This document shows positions 8,148-17,733 of a stretch of DNA of 64,000 nucleotides, in pieces. Source of the DNA: Actinotignum urinale DSM 15805 (GTDB taxonomy: Bacteria; Actinomycetota; Actinomycetes; Actinomycetales; Actinomycetaceae); assembly GCF_000420445.1 (NCBI RefSeq), contig NZ_ATUY01000003.1, forward strand, positions 69,785 through 133,784, read 5' to 3'. The notes below the pieces were generated by a model that had not been told where the DNA came from, did no database searches, and saw nothing but the letters and a program-made list of their open reading frames with translations. Position numbers and translations under genes: made by a program. The first letter of the stretch is position 1. Every line of letters begins with the position of its first letter.

Positions 8148-9743
8148 CTACTTCTTTGCTGGAGCTGATCCTGCGTTAATGAAGTCAAGTCCCGTGGTGG
8201 AGATCGGTGCAAAGTTGGTGACCTTGTCCTTGTTGTAGGCGGTCAACACTTGGCGATGGAAGAGGGGATAAAGTGGCACTTCTTCGGAAAGAAGATCGAA
8301 TGCCTTATTCCATTCTTTCTGCTGTTCGTCGCCCGTAAGGGTAACGGCCTTGTCGAGAATCTTATGAAGTTCGGCGAACTTCGGGTTGCTCTTCCAGTGT
8401 GTACGCTTCTGGGTCCACACGTTATCTCCATACCACCAGTTCATGAGGAGATCGGGATCGTTACCGAAGACGGAAGGATCGCCGGGTGCAAGAGCGACGT
8501 CGAAGGTTGCATTTTCGATATCGAGCTTGTTGGAGTACAAAGAAGCAGATGCCTGCGTCTTGATTTCTGTCTTGATTCCGACCTTTTCAAGATCGTTCTT
8601 GATCTGCGGAGCAAGAGCTGTGATCCACGGATGGTCGGTGGTTTCCAAGGTGATGGAAAGGTTTGTTACACCAGCTTCTTTCAGAAGCTGCTTTGCCTTT
8701 TCGGGATCATTCTTGTACACAACTTTGGCTTCGTGGAAGTTCTTGTTATTTTCAGCAAGGAAGGACTTTGCGGCCTTTGCCTTGCCGGAAAGGGCATTGT
8801 TGATGAGCTTATCGGTATCGATAGCGTAGAAGAATGCCTGGCGAACCTTGTTGTTGTTGAATGGAGCCTTTTCTGTGTTAAAGAGGAGGAAGGGGAGGTT
8901 GAAGCCCTGAACGGCTTCAATCACGCCACCTGCGCCCTTAATCAGGCTTTCGGCGTCAGCTGGAGCTGCTTCGATAACATCCACTGTTCCCTGCTGGAAA
9001 GCAGTTGTGCGGGCGGTATCGTCCTTGAGAATTTGCCACTCCATCTTATCGGCAGTTGCGGGGAACTTACCGTTGTAGTTGGTGTTCGGAACGAACTTCA
9101 CGGCTTTCCCATCAATGGATTCATACTTCCACGGACCGGTGCCGACAGGCATCTTTGTCAGTTCATCGTCGGTTGCCTTAGCGGGAACAATCTTCACCAA
9201 AGGCAAGCGGTTCTTGACGAGGGAGAAGGGGTGCTTCAGCTTGATAGTGACTGTGGTGTCGTTCTTCTTTTCAACCTTGTCAATGAAGCTCAGCATCGGA
9301 ACGTAAATATTTCCGGGCTTAAGGGTGCGTTCGAAGGACTTGACAACATCGTCAGCGGTAACAGGATCGCCGGTGGAGAACTTGGCACCGTCGCGAAGCT
9401 GGACTTCGTATTCGGTATCGCTCACCTTGACGGGTTCATCTGTTTTGGCGAGAGCGCGATATGGTTTGTAATCACGCATATCGAGTTCATAAAGGCCTTC
9501 TACCACGTGGAGGTTCCCGCCGAGGGGTAGAGCCTGTGAGGTGGAAGAGGGATGGAAATTACTTCCTTCGTATGCGATGGCGGCTTTAATAACGCCACCC
9601 TTTGCGGGCGTTCCGCTGGGGACAGTTGCGTTGCCGCCACCTGACTTGTCAGCGGTTTTACCTCCACCGCAACCAGCTAGTGCCAGGCAACTTGCCGCTG
9701 CGATAGCGACGAGCTTGGCGCCCCATTTCTTTGTTATGGACAT
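8148..9743 (-). CDS. Sialic acid-type ABC substrate-binding lipoprotein (SBP_bac_5)
   Basis: A 531-residue extracellular binding protein of the dipeptide/oligopeptide (SBP_bac_5) family. ATG at 9743 follows GGAGAGGAA and yields a lipoprotein signal with lipobox LALAGC (Cys at about 25). The family pattern of two lobes is seen in LRDGAKFSTGDPVTADDVVKS near 130 and in VRQAFFYAIDTDKLINNAL near 300. It is the first structural gene of the operon, about 150 bases downstream of the predicted start of transcription. Family membership is certain. Sialic acid specificity is inferred from nanA, nanK and nanE downstream, since this family otherwise binds peptides. Confidence 0.85.
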   Translation of the reverse strand: MSITKKWGAKLVAIAAASCLALAGCGGGKTADKSGGGNATVPSGTPAKGGVIKAAIAYEGSNFHPSSTSQALPLGGNLHVVEGLYELDMRDYKPYRALAKTDEPVKVSDTEYEVQLRDGAKFSTGDPVTADDVVKSFERTLKPGNIYVPMLSFIDKVEKKNDTTVTIKLKHPFSLVKNRLPLVKIVPAKATDDELTKMPVGTGPWKYESIDGKAVKFVPNTNYNGKFPATADKMEWQILKDDTARTTAFQQGTVDVIEAAPADAESLIKGAGGVIEAVQGFNLPFLLFNTEKAPFNNNKVRQAFFYAIDTDKLINNALSGKAKAAKSFLAENNKNFHEAKVVYKNDPEKAKQLLKEAGVTNLSITLETTDHPWITALAPQIKNDLEKVGIKTEIKTQASASLYSNKLDIENATFDVALAPGDPSVFGNDPDLLMNWWYGDNVWTQKRTHWKSNPKFAELHKILDKAVTLTGDEQQKEWNKAFDLLSEEVPLYPLFHRQVLTAYNKDKVTNFAPISTTGLDFINAGSAPAKK

Positions 9744-9901
9744 GTGAAGAGTTCCTCTCCGTTGAGTTTCACTTTCGAAAGTGATTGCAAGCAATCAACC
9801 TGTATATGTTGCCTTGGCGGATTCGGTTGGGCGATGTAACAAGAAGTAAAACATCTGGTTGTACCGCAAATCGTAAGCACCAAGGGCTATACATAACATC
9901 T

Positions 9902-9930
9902 AGATTAATTTGTCCGACAAATTCTTGCAA
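9902..9930 (-). promoter_or_regulatory. nan operon promoter with embedded FadR-type operator
   Basis: Reading the minus strand, a -35 TTGCAA (9930-9925) and a -10 TAATCT (9907-9902) are 17 bp apart. The spacer is almost entirely a perfect 17-bp palindrome, AATTTGTCCGACAAATT, at 9907-9923. Its core TTGTCCGACAA fits the TNGTNNNACNA pattern known for FadR-subfamily GntR regulators. The divergent gene at 10103 encodes such a regulator, so repression by blocking the promoter is the natural reading. This lies in the 359-bp gap 9744-10102, which otherwise holds a leader of about 150 bases and AT-rich DNA without a gene. Confidence 0.8.
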
Positions 9931-10067
9931 TATGATTTAGCGATACGAGATAAAGTGTGAGATAGGCCACTCTGTAAAAATCTTTCTGAGATGCAGTTCA
10001 TAAAAAATCCGCTAATTTTATTACGCATGTAACGCAAGTCTCATTATTGTTTAAAGCCTTAGTTTAT

Positions 10068-10103
10068 TTGTACAGATTTGTCCGATGAGTTAAGGTAAAT
10101 TTG
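10068..10103 (+). promoter_or_regulatory. Promoter and operator-like site of the GntR regulator gene
   Basis: -35 TTGTAC (10068-10073), 17-bp spacer, -10 TAAGGT (10091-10096), then six bases and the GTG start at 10103, so transcription probably begins at or next to the start codon. The spacer carries an imperfect operator copy, GATTTGTCCGATGAGTT (10075-10091), matching the perfect palindrome at 9907-9923 in about 13 of 17 positions, mostly in the left half. This suggests weaker autoregulation. Confidence 0.7.
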
Positions 10104-10888
10104 TGACACTCAATGAAGAGCGCGAAAAAACATTGCGCCAAGTACTCGATGTTGCGGCTGGGCACGCCCCGCCGCAAGTTAATCGAGTCGATGAAGTCAT
10201 GGAAGCCGTTAAGCAACACATTGTCACACATAGGTTAAAATCCGGAGACAAACTTCCCACCGAAGCCAAACTTGTTCAAATGATTGGTGCTTCTCGATCC
10301 TCCGTGCGCGAAGCAATATCCAAACTTGAAGCCCTCGATATTGTGACATCACGTCAAGGAAAAGGGACAGCCGTCGGAAAAATGTCTTTCATTCCTCTCA
10401 TGGAATCCGTCATGCTACGTTCCTCCTCGGAAACATCCTTCCCCAACACCAACGTAGATGTCAAAGCCATTCGAAACGTCGTTAATATGCGTCGCTATCT
10501 TGATTTAGGTATGAGCGAGAACGTTGTTGCCGCACTTCGCGGAACACGTAACCAAAAACTGCACGCTATCGTCGACGAAATGACGGAAAAAGCATTGCGC
10601 GGAGAAAATTTCCAAGAAGAAGACGTCCGTTTCCACACCGAAATCGCATCCGTTCTCGACAACGAAATCGCCTACGAAATGGTTATTGCCCTGTGGCTCG
10701 TCCACGCGCGGGTCATGCACTATCTCGAAGGAATAGAAGAGCGCCTCCTTGAAACCGCTCTCGCCCACAAAAAAATCCTTGAGGCGGCCGAAGCCGGAAA
10801 TATTTTCGCCTATCGCGGTGGCGTGATTGACCACTTCCGCCCTATTGAGCGCCTTCTTGACGACCTCGTCCCCAAGGACGACGAATAA
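10103..10888 (+). CDS. GntR-family (FadR/FCD) transcriptional regulator, probable NanR
   Basis: The 261-residue protein has an N-terminal winged helix (about 25-95) with the GntR signature KLPTEAKLVQMIGASRSSVREAISKL, and an all-helical FCD-type C-terminal domain containing the FHTEIA metal or ligand-site histidine near 176. It is transcribed divergently from the sialic acid operon and shares a control region with it, so it is probably the repressor answering to a sialic acid pathway intermediate. GTG at 10103 has no Shine-Dalgarno but sits six bases after a -10 hexamer, suggesting a leaderless mRNA. The gene converges on hrpA with a 22-bp gap. The ligand is not known. Confidence 0.88.
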   Translation: MTLNEEREKTLRQVLDVAAGHAPPQVNRVDEVMEAVKQHIVTHRLKSGDKLPTEAKLVQMIGASRSSVREAISKLEALDIVTSRQGKGTAVGKMSFIPLMESVMLRSSSETSFPNTNVDVKAIRNVVNMRRYLDLGMSENVVAALRGTRNQKLHAIVDEMTEKALRGENFQEEDVRFHTEIASVLDNEIAYEMVIALWLVHARVMHYLEGIEERLLETALAHKKILEAAEAGNIFAYRGGVIDHFRPIERLLDDLVPKDDE

Positions 10889-10910
10889 CTGCAAACCCCC
10901 GTCGAAAAAA

Positions 10911-13900
10911 TTACGCTTGAATCGTGGCAAGCAATTTTTCGATACGCTTGACGGAAACTTTCCCCTTCGTGCCCAGTTGCTGAGCGAAAAGCGAGACCCG
11001 CAACTCCTCAACCATCCACCGCGCCTGCTCCACAACTCGCGCAGTTGCGGGATCGAAAACCGAATATTCCGCGGTTTTTTGGGCGCTGGCCACCTGCTCT
11101 TGGATAGATGCGACCTGCCAGGCAAGCGCGTCATCCGCACTCGGATTCACCTGCGCTTTCTCAATGCGCATCATGACGGCTTTCGCATACCTCGGCAAAT
11201 CCCACAGACGCTCGTGCGGAGTAGTTCGGATAAAACCATCCGGCATAAGCGCATTCATGTGCGCCCGCTCATCGCTGACAGTCGCCAACAACGCCACCGA
11301 GGAATTCTCCCTAATCAGGCGGTCCACATGGCCACGCGCCGTATTCGCCTCGCCAACCGCCTGAGCAATAAGGAAAATTTCGTCCTCGAACTCGTCTCGC
11401 GCCCACGCCACAAGCTCCCCAAACTCGCGAGCGCTACGCATTTCCTCCGGCGCACACTGATTATCTGCACCCCAGCGATCCGCGAGGTTGCGCGCGGCTG
11501 CCCACTGAAGATCCGCAACGAGCGCGGACGTTGCCGGGTAGGGCGTTGCCGCAAGCGCCAGGCTCAAATCCCCGCCCCAGCGCGAAGTGACGCGCGCCTC
11601 GGGTAGCGCCAAAGCATTAGTAAGAAGCTGAATCACGCCGAGCCTGTGCGTTCGGACCTGTTCGCCAGGATCTGCGCAGGCATCCAGGTAGACCTTTTGC
11701 TTGCGTTCTCTGAGGGCCGGATATGCACGAACCGTCATGCCGAGCGGTCCATCCATATCGACGACGGCCGGCAGCACACCGCCGTCTGTTGCAGGCCAAG
11801 TTGTCAGTGCGGTAGAGGCGTGAGGTGGGACGGTGGCCGGTTCGGCAGCGGTGTTTGCGTTGGCCGGTGTGTTAGGTGCGTCAGGTGCGGTAGGCGCGCC
11901 CTGCGTTGCCTTCGGTTGGTGCCCTCGCGAACCGTTTGCGTAATGTTTCCTAGAATTTGCGAAGGCTTCTTGCTGCAGTTGCCTGCGTGCCTCGTCAAGG
12001 GCGCGAGATACTGCGGTTTCCACAACTTCCTCGACAGCTTTTTTACTGTGTGGGGCGAGTTTTATTTGCAGATGCTCCAGCGATGTTGATTCCTCAAGAA
12101 CGGCTCCGCGTTCACTCACAATACGGAAATTCACGCATAGATGCGGGGGAAGTTCGCATTCTTTCCACGCATCTTTATCAATGTCAACGCCGCGAACCTT
12201 AAGAGCCGCGCGCGTAAAAGCCTCCTCAAAGCTCAAAGTTTCCTCAGCACCCTGCGAGGAAACTTGCTCTCCTACAGCGGGGAAAGGGAGGGCTTTCAAA
12301 ATATCGGCGGCGGCGTCGGGTGCCGGCACAAGGCCGCGACGTATCCGTTTCGGGAGGGCGCGAATTGTGCCAATCACGAGTTCCTCACGCATACCTGGAA
12401 CGAGCCAGTCAAAACCAATGTTATGCACTTGCGGCAACACAGAAACGGGGATATCGATGGTGATTCCGTCCCCGTAATGTCCTGGCGAGAATGAGTAGGA
12501 CATGGGGAATTCTAGGTCGCCTTGGCGCCACACTTCGGGGAAATCGCCCTCGCGCGCATGCGCATCCCCCAGCAAAAATTCCTGCGTAAAATCAAGCAAA
12601 TCCGGGGTTTTATGGCGTTGTTTTTTCCACCAGTTATCAAAATGACGCCCGGACACAATACCGTCGGGAATTCTTTCGTCGTAGAACGTTGCGAGCGAGT
12701 CGCTATCGGCAACAAGTCCGCGCACACGCAACTTATTTTCCGTTTCCGTGGCTTCTTCCAGCGCTTCGCGGTTGCGTTTCAAAAATTCGTGGTGTGTTCG
12801 CCATTGTCCTTCCACAAGTGCGTGGCGGATAAACATATCGCGGGCAAGTTCGCGGGAGGCGTCGCTACCCGTGCGTGCGAGGAGGACGGGACGGTCCGCA
12901 ACAAGGGTGAGTCCGTAGAGTGTCACTTTTTCTTTACACATGGCCGCGCCGTTTCGGCTTGACCAGTACGGTTCCGTGTAGGTTGTGCGGGTGAGGTTTT
13001 TCGCGAGTGGCTCGATCCATTCGGGTTGGATCAATGCGACTGTGCGTGCGAAAAGTCGCGATGTTTCGACGAGCTCTGCCGCCATCACCCAATCGGGGGT
13101 GCGCCGGTGAAGGCCCGAACCTGGCCATATGACAAAGTGGGTGTTGCGTGTGCCGGTGTAATCGCGGGTACGTTCCGTGTAATTCCCAATATTTGAGAGA
13201 AGGCCGACGAGGAGGGAGCGATGGATACTTCCGGCTTCCGGAGTGTTACTTCCACGCCCCATGTCACGGCAGGCTTTGGCAACCGCACGTGAGCTGAATG
13301 TGTTGCGTGAGCTGAATGTACTAGGAGGGTACGCCCTGTTGCTAGTTTCTCCAGGAGTCCTATCGTCCCCATTGCGGTGCCCGTTTTCTTCGACGGCGTG
13401 TTGGGGATAATTTCTTTCTTCAGGGGCACGTTGGGGTGATTTTCCTTCTTCGACGGCGCGAATATCTGCCCGGGAAGGCAGGGTCAAGGGGCGAGTGTTC
13501 AAACCGAGTGGGCGAGCCATTTCTTCAAGTTGGCGTACCACATCCACCCACTCGCGGAAACGCAAATAGTTCAAGAATTCTGCCCGGCACATGCGCCTAA
13601 AAGCGCTCCCCGAAAGTTCGCGTTGCTGGGTGCGCAAATACCGCCACAGTGTAAGGTAGGCAAGGAAGTCGGAGGAGGCGGCATTGAAGCGGGCGTGAAG
13701 CTGATCCGCCTGCACTCGCATCTCTTCGGGGCGCTCGCGAACATCTTGGACGGAGAGCGCAGCCACCAACACAAGAACCTCGGACGCGCAGGCAAGGTTG
13801 TTCGCCTCTATGAGCATTCGCCCAAGGCGCGGATCAATGGGCAGGCGGGCAAGCTGTTTCCCAATATGCGTCAGGCGCGATTCTCCATGACGGTTCGTTC

Positions 13901-15608
13901 GTATCGCCCCGATTTCTTCCAAAAGTTGAGCGCCAGCGCGCACCGCACGAGCTTCGGGCGGGTCAATGAAAGGAAAATCCTCAACTTTTCCCAAGCCGAG
14001 CGCGAGCATCTGCAAAATCACGGATGCGAGTGAGGTGCGCTGAATTTCAGGTTGGGTAAATTCGGGGCGTGCCTCAAAATCTTCTTCCGAATACAGGCGG
14101 ATCGTGATTCCGTTTGCCACGCGCCCGCATCGCCCGGATCGCTGGTTAGCGCTTGCTTGCGAAATGGGTTCAATGGGGAGGCGTTGGACTTTGGTTTTGT
14201 TGGAATAGCGGGAGATACGCGCGGTTCCGGGGTCGATAACGTAACGAATTCCGGGAACCGTGAGCGAGGTTTCCGCAACATTCGTCGCCAAAATTATTCG
14301 ACGATATTTTCCCGGCGTGAAAATCCTGTGTTGCTCGGCTGCGGATAGGCGCGAAAAGAGGGGAAGAACTTCCACTGCGCCGGGCACATTGCTCGTGCCA
14401 CCTGGGGCAATATATCGGGAGCCGAGTTCGTCCTCGAAGGCTTTCTGGGTATCACGAATTTCGCCTTCGCCGGAGAGAAAGACGAGAATATCGCCTTCCC
14501 CTTGCGACATGAGTTCGTCGGCTGCCAAGAGAATTCCGGTCACCTGATCGTGGGCGCTGGCGCGTCCCGGCGTTTTCGGTTGAGCTAATCCGGCGGAGCC
14601 TTTCGTCCGCGAATGCTGGGCTAATCCGGCGGAGCCTTTCGTCCGCGAATTCTGCGCATGTTGTGTATGGTGACGTTCTCGCGCTGAGCCTTGCGTATGT
14701 TGTTCTAGGCTATTTTTGTTACGACGATGGGCATACCCATCAAAGTCGCCACGAACATTTGGCTCTGAATCGCGAATTTCGTCTGCTACGTCATCAGTCG
14801 ACTCGGGGTCTGCTCCGTCGTAGATATCGTCGTCGAGGGGGCGGTAACGAATTTCTACCGGGTAGGTGCGTCCCGAAACCTCAATAATAGGTGCGGGTGC
14901 GTAACTTTTCGCGCTTCCTGCCCCAATAGCTGTGTGTGATCCAAAATGTTGCGCGAAGCGTTCCGTATCAATCGTTGCGGAGGTAATAATGACTTTTAAA
15001 TCGGGGCGACGAGGCAAGAGGCGTGCAATATATCCGAGGAGGAAGTCAATGTTTAGGCTACGTTCGTGTGCTTCGTCGATAATGAGGGTGTCGTAGCGGG
15101 AAAGTTGCGGATCCGTTTGAATTTCTGCGAGGAGAATACCGTCCGTCATGAGTTTCACGAGGGTTTGGCGCGTGACTTCTTCGGTGAAACGCACCTGATA
15201 CCCGATGGTTAGCCCGACTTTTTGCCCGAGTTCACTAGCAATGCGTTCGGCCACCGAGCGCGCGGCAATACGTCGAGGTTGCGTGTGCCCAATCATTCCC
15301 GTAATTCCACGCCCAAGTTCCAAGCAAATTTTCGGAAGTTGCGTTGTTTTCCCCGAGCCCGTTTCGCCCGCAATAATCGTCACCTGATTGTTGGTGATTG
15401 CACGGGCAATATCTTCCCGACGGGCACTCACGGGTAACGTTTCAGGGTACGTTATCGATGGAACGGAGGCGCGACGCTGTTCGAGTTCTTCGACGGTAAA
15501 CGGCCGAAAAGCCTGACGTTTGGAGCCACGAGGTCCACGTGGCCCTCGACGTTTTGCCCGGGAATTATTCACGTTACGTTGATTGGATGCGGAATTTTGA
15601 GAACTCAT
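10911..15608 (-). CDS. hrpA: DEAH-box ATP-dependent RNA helicase HrpA-like
   Basis: A 1,565-residue helicase with motif I GETGSGKT at 81-88, motif II DEAH near 170, motif III SAT (VIITSATIDTERF), motif V AETSLTVPGIRYVID, and motif VI QRSGRCGR. The HA2 and OB-fold regions and the long C-terminal domain usual in actinobacterial and proteobacterial HrpA follow. ATG at 15608 is preferred, with GGAAG just upstream. Three low-complexity inserts interrupt the conserved core. One, between motif III and the second RecA domain, contains a 12-residue tandem repeat (SRTKGSAGLAQ) encoded at 14584-14655. Another lies near residue 780, and an Ala/Pro/Thr-rich stretch lies near residue 1320. Role: RNA remodelling, possibly of stalled ribosomes as shown for E. 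coli HrpA. Confidence 0.92.
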   Translation of the reverse strand: MSSQNSASNQRNVNNSRAKRRGPRGPRGSKRQAFRPFTVEELEQRRASVPSITYPETLPVSARREDIARAITNNQVTIIAGETGSGKTTQLPKICLELGRGITGMIGHTQPRRIAARSVAERIASELGQKVGLTIGYQVRFTEEVTRQTLVKLMTDGILLAEIQTDPQLSRYDTLIIDEAHERSLNIDFLLGYIARLLPRRPDLKVIITSATIDTERFAQHFGSHTAIGAGSAKSYAPAPIIEVSGRTYPVEIRYRPLDDDIYDGADPESTDDVADEIRDSEPNVRGDFDGYAHRRNKNSLEQHTQGSARERHHTQHAQNSRTKGSAGLAQHSRTKGSAGLAQPKTPGRASAHDQVTGILLAADELMSQGEGDILVFLSGEGEIRDTQKAFEDELGSRYIAPGGTSNVPGAVEVLPLFSRLSAAEQHRIFTPGKYRRIILATNVAETSLTVPGIRYVIDPGTARISRYSNKTKVQRLPIEPISQASANQRSGRCGRVANGITIRLYSEEDFEARPEFTQPEIQRTSLASVILQMLALGLGKVEDFPFIDPPEARAVRAGAQLLEEIGAIRTNRHGESRLTHIGKQLARLPIDPRLGRMLIEANNLACASEVLVLVAALSVQDVRERPEEMRVQADQLHARFNAASSDFLAYLTLWRYLRTQQRELSGSAFRRMCRAEFLNYLRFREWVDVVRQLEEMARPLGLNTRPLTLPSRADIRAVEEGKSPQRAPEERNYPQHAVEENGHRNGDDRTPGETSNRAYPPSTFSSRNTFSSRAVAKACRDMGRGSNTPEAGSIHRSLLVGLLSNIGNYTERTRDYTGTRNTHFVIWPGSGLHRRTPDWVMAAELVETSRLFARTVALIQPEWIEPLAKNLTRTTYTEPYWSSRNGAAMCKEKVTLYGLTLVADRPVLLARTGSDASRELARDMFIRHALVEGQWRTHHEFLKRNREALEEATETENKLRVRGLVADSDSLATFYDERIPDGIVSGRHFDNWWKKQRHKTPDLLDFTQEFLLGDAHAREGDFPEVWRQGDLEFPMSYSFSPGHYGDGITIDIPVSVLPQVHNIGFDWLVPGMREELVIGTIRALPKRIRRGLVPAPDAAADILKALPFPAVGEQVSSQGAEETLSFEEAFTRAALKVRGVDIDKDAWKECELPPHLCVNFRIVSERGAVLEESTSLEHLQIKLAPHSKKAVEEVVETAVSRALDEARRQLQQEAFANSRKHYANGSRGHQPKATQGAPTAPDAPNTPANANTAAEPATVPPHASTALTTWPATDGGVLPAVVDMDGPLGMTVRAYPALRERKQKVYLDACADPGEQVRTHRLGVIQLLTNALALPEARVTSRWGGDLSLALAATPYPATSALVADLQWAAARNLADRWGADNQCAPEEMRSAREFGELVAWARDEFEDEIFLIAQAVGEANTARGHVDRLIRENSSVALLATVSDERAHMNALMPDGFIRTTPHERLWDLPRYAKAVMMRIEKAQVNPSADDALAWQVASIQEQVASAQKTAEYSVFDPATARVVEQARWMVEELRVSLFAQQLGTKGKVSVKRIEKLLATIQA
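14584..14655. repeat. 36-bp tandem duplication inside hrpA
   Basis: Two near-identical 36-bp units (14584-14619 and 14620-14655) encode a duplicated 12-residue SRTKGSAGLAQ peptide in frame. It lies in a linker unlikely to matter for catalysis. Confidence 0.85.
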
Positions 15609-15705
15609 ATCGCTTCCATTATTCCATGCAACGTGTGTGCGGGCGTAACCGGCGCAGGGCGATTCGCCCCAGCTCACTCACCTATTATTTTATGAACGGA
15701 AATTC

Positions 15706-17394
15706 TTAGTATAGGGCGTCCTCTAGCTCCTCAGCGATGGTGAAAGACATTCCTGCAAGACTTCGTAGGTAGAAACCGATACGTGAACCAAGATATTGCT
15801 CTATGGTGCGGATATCGCTTTTGAGGCTATCGTATGAGGACTTTGTTTCCTCGTAAAAACGCTTTTCAAAATCTTCATATCTCAAAGAGTCTAAGAAATC
15901 AAAGAAGGTGGCGGATGAACTCAAATAGTAGTACCCGTTTTCCTCCACGAACGTGAGAGCAAGAGTACGGCCTTCTCGGAAATAGTTTTTTAACTGTAAC
16001 TTTGGAGATCCTGATGTATCTCCTCTGCCGTCGGGGTGTCTGCCTGGGGACCAGGACTGGATGGGCAGATAGAAAGCACCATCACGGATACCGAAGTATG
16101 TTGAGGAACCTTTATATAATGGCCCCCAGAATTTAGTGATGGGAACAGCAGTGCCAAGTCGCGTTTTGTAGCTTTTCCCAAATTCGATGATGAAATCTGC
16201 CAGAGGGCCCCGACCTTTTTCGGAAGGACGTTTGCTTTGTAGGCCACCGAACACCATGATAAGACGCCGTTCTGTCATGGATAGATAGGGGAGGAGTTCA
16301 TCCGGGGATTTTGCGTTGAGCAATGCTCGACCCGCACTTTGCGCAGCATCTTCTACACGTCGCTCATGTGCTGCCACGCCTTCCCAATCGGCATTCCAGT
16401 TAGGGGAGCAATTGCCTCTATCCTGGCAACTGTTGAATGCTAGCGTCATGGTGGGAGAAAAATACCATTTCTCTTTTTCTTTAACCATAACCAAATCTAA
16501 ACGACCTTTGCTTCCAATCGGCACAGGTCCGTTCTGCTCCAGTTGTTTTTCAATTTCATCAGCTGTTGAGCGCGCCTTTTCTTTGTCCATAATGTTTTCG
16601 AACGCCTGAGCTAGCTGTTCCTTGTTCTTCACACGAGGGGTGATTGTTCCTTTAGCTTTGGCGATTGCTATAGTGCCACTCATGTTCTGGGGGTCTGAAA
16701 TTTTAAGCCGGGACGTGTCGTATTCCACCGAAGTGATTATTTGCCTAATGTCTGCTAACGACAAAGCATTATCGCTGTTTTCGTGTCTGCCGCGAGGGTT
16801 TCGCGAGTTTGCGTCACTAACAATATCGCCGGTTGCAAGGAATGGATCTATGAACGTTTTTTCAGATGGCGCATAGAGCTTAAGGAATTGCGAATAGTCC
16901 TTTTCGTCGACGATATTACGAATATTTGCCGTGATTTCTTCGGGAGAATCAAATGCCTGAGCCGGAGGAAGAGCTAATTTTTTCTCGGTAAAGAAGAACC
17001 ACCATACTCCACCGCTAAGAGCCAAAAGGACGACGAGAACCGCAGCAATTATCGTATAGAGTTTCTTGCGACTTTTCTTTGGGGGTAGTGAGGTGGACGC
17101 GGTGAATTGGGGCTGAGGCATGTAGGGCCCGTTCCCTTGAGGGTGGGCGTAGGGGTGAATATTTGGCGCACCTTGGGCAAACGGCTGTTGGGCTCCGGGC
17201 AAATTTCCTTGTGGCGGTTGATTGGGGACTTCAAAGGAGGGGGCTGTAGGAGCCATACCCCCTTGGGGTGAGTAGTTTTGCGCGGGATTTGGAGGTTGAA
17301 CGGGAGGCTCCCAGTTATTTGGGAGAGGTTGCGGGGGTAGGGGTGACGACGGCGGAGGTGGTGGCGGTGGTGGCGGTGTCGTGTTTTCAGGCAT
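15706..17394 (-). CDS. Proline-rich single-pass membrane protein, unknown function
   Basis: Not recognised. The 562-residue protein starts with about 120 residues rich in Pro, Gln and Asn, including a run of nine prolines, then a basic KKSRKK patch and one transmembrane helix (about 126-148, IIAAVLVVLLALSGGVWWFF). Roughly 410 residues follow that should be outside the cell. This domain contains two cysteines (CQDRGNC near 330) that could form a disulfide. ATG at 17394 is chosen over GTG 17403 because GAGGA (17404-17408) is then nine bases away. The pattern (Pro-rich cytosolic tail, one helix, large outer domain) resembles actinobacterial membrane sensors or envelope proteins, but no catalytic motif is visible. 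Confidence 0.75.
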   Translation of the reverse strand: MPENTTPPPPPPPPPSSPLPPQPLPNNWEPPVQPPNPAQNYSPQGGMAPTAPSFEVPNQPPQGNLPGAQQPFAQGAPNIHPYAHPQGNGPYMPQPQFTASTSLPPKKSRKKLYTIIAAVLVVLLALSGGVWWFFFTEKKLALPPAQAFDSPEEITANIRNIVDEKDYSQFLKLYAPSEKTFIDPFLATGDIVSDANSRNPRGRHENSDNALSLADIRQIITSVEYDTSRLKISDPQNMSGTIAIAKAKGTITPRVKNKEQLAQAFENIMDKEKARSTADEIEKQLEQNGPVPIGSKGRLDLVMVKEKEKWYFSPTMTLAFNSCQDRGNCSPNWNADWEGVAAHERRVEDAAQSAGRALLNAKSPDELLPYLSMTERRLIMVFGGLQSKRPSEKGRGPLADFIIEFGKSYKTRLGTAVPITKFWGPLYKGSSTYFGIRDGAFYLPIQSWSPGRHPDGRGDTSGSPKLQLKNYFREGRTLALTFVEENGYYYLSSSATFFDFLDSLRYEDFEKRFYEETKSSYDSLKSDIRTIEQYLGSRIGFYLRSLAGMSFTIAEELEDALY

Positions 17395-17626
17395 GTTGTT
17401 CACTCCTCGCGTGAAATCCGCAAAAACTTATAACCTAATAATAAATGATAAAGCATACAAATTTTAGGACGCCTGCATTATTTCCTCTGAATATTTTCAG
17501 GCGTGGCGATTAAAGTAACGTTAGTGTGCAACGCCGGCTCGCCTCGCGAAGCACACATTTTCGCGAAAAAGAGTGTGTTTTTATTGCGTGGAAAACGGGT
17601 GATTTCACACGCCGTCGTGCACATCA

Positions 17627-17664
17627 TTGAAAAAACATCGTGCCTTCAGGGTACAATCCAGTAG
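17627..17664 (+). promoter_or_regulatory. Probable promoter of the EEP hydrolase gene
   Basis: TTGAAA (17627-17632) and TACAAT (17652-17657), spacer 19 bp, leave a leader of about 70 bases before the ATG at 17734. It sits in the 339-bp divergent gap 17395-17733, whose left part is AT-rich and likely holds the promoter of the minus-strand gene. Nothing else is evident there. Confidence 0.5.
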
Positions 17665-17733
17665 TCACGCGCCGCTAGCGCCCAACAAGGCAACGAAGAA
17701 TCGCGTGAGGTTTTGCAACGAGGAAGGAAAAAT

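Noticed and set aside
8250-9530. 426-codon open frame on the plus strand opposite the sialate binding-protein gene
   Set aside because: It mirrors the codon bias of the real lipoprotein gene on the other strand, has no family motif and no ribosome site. The same applies to long antisense frames at 4771-5784, 23689-24579 and 37459-38376.
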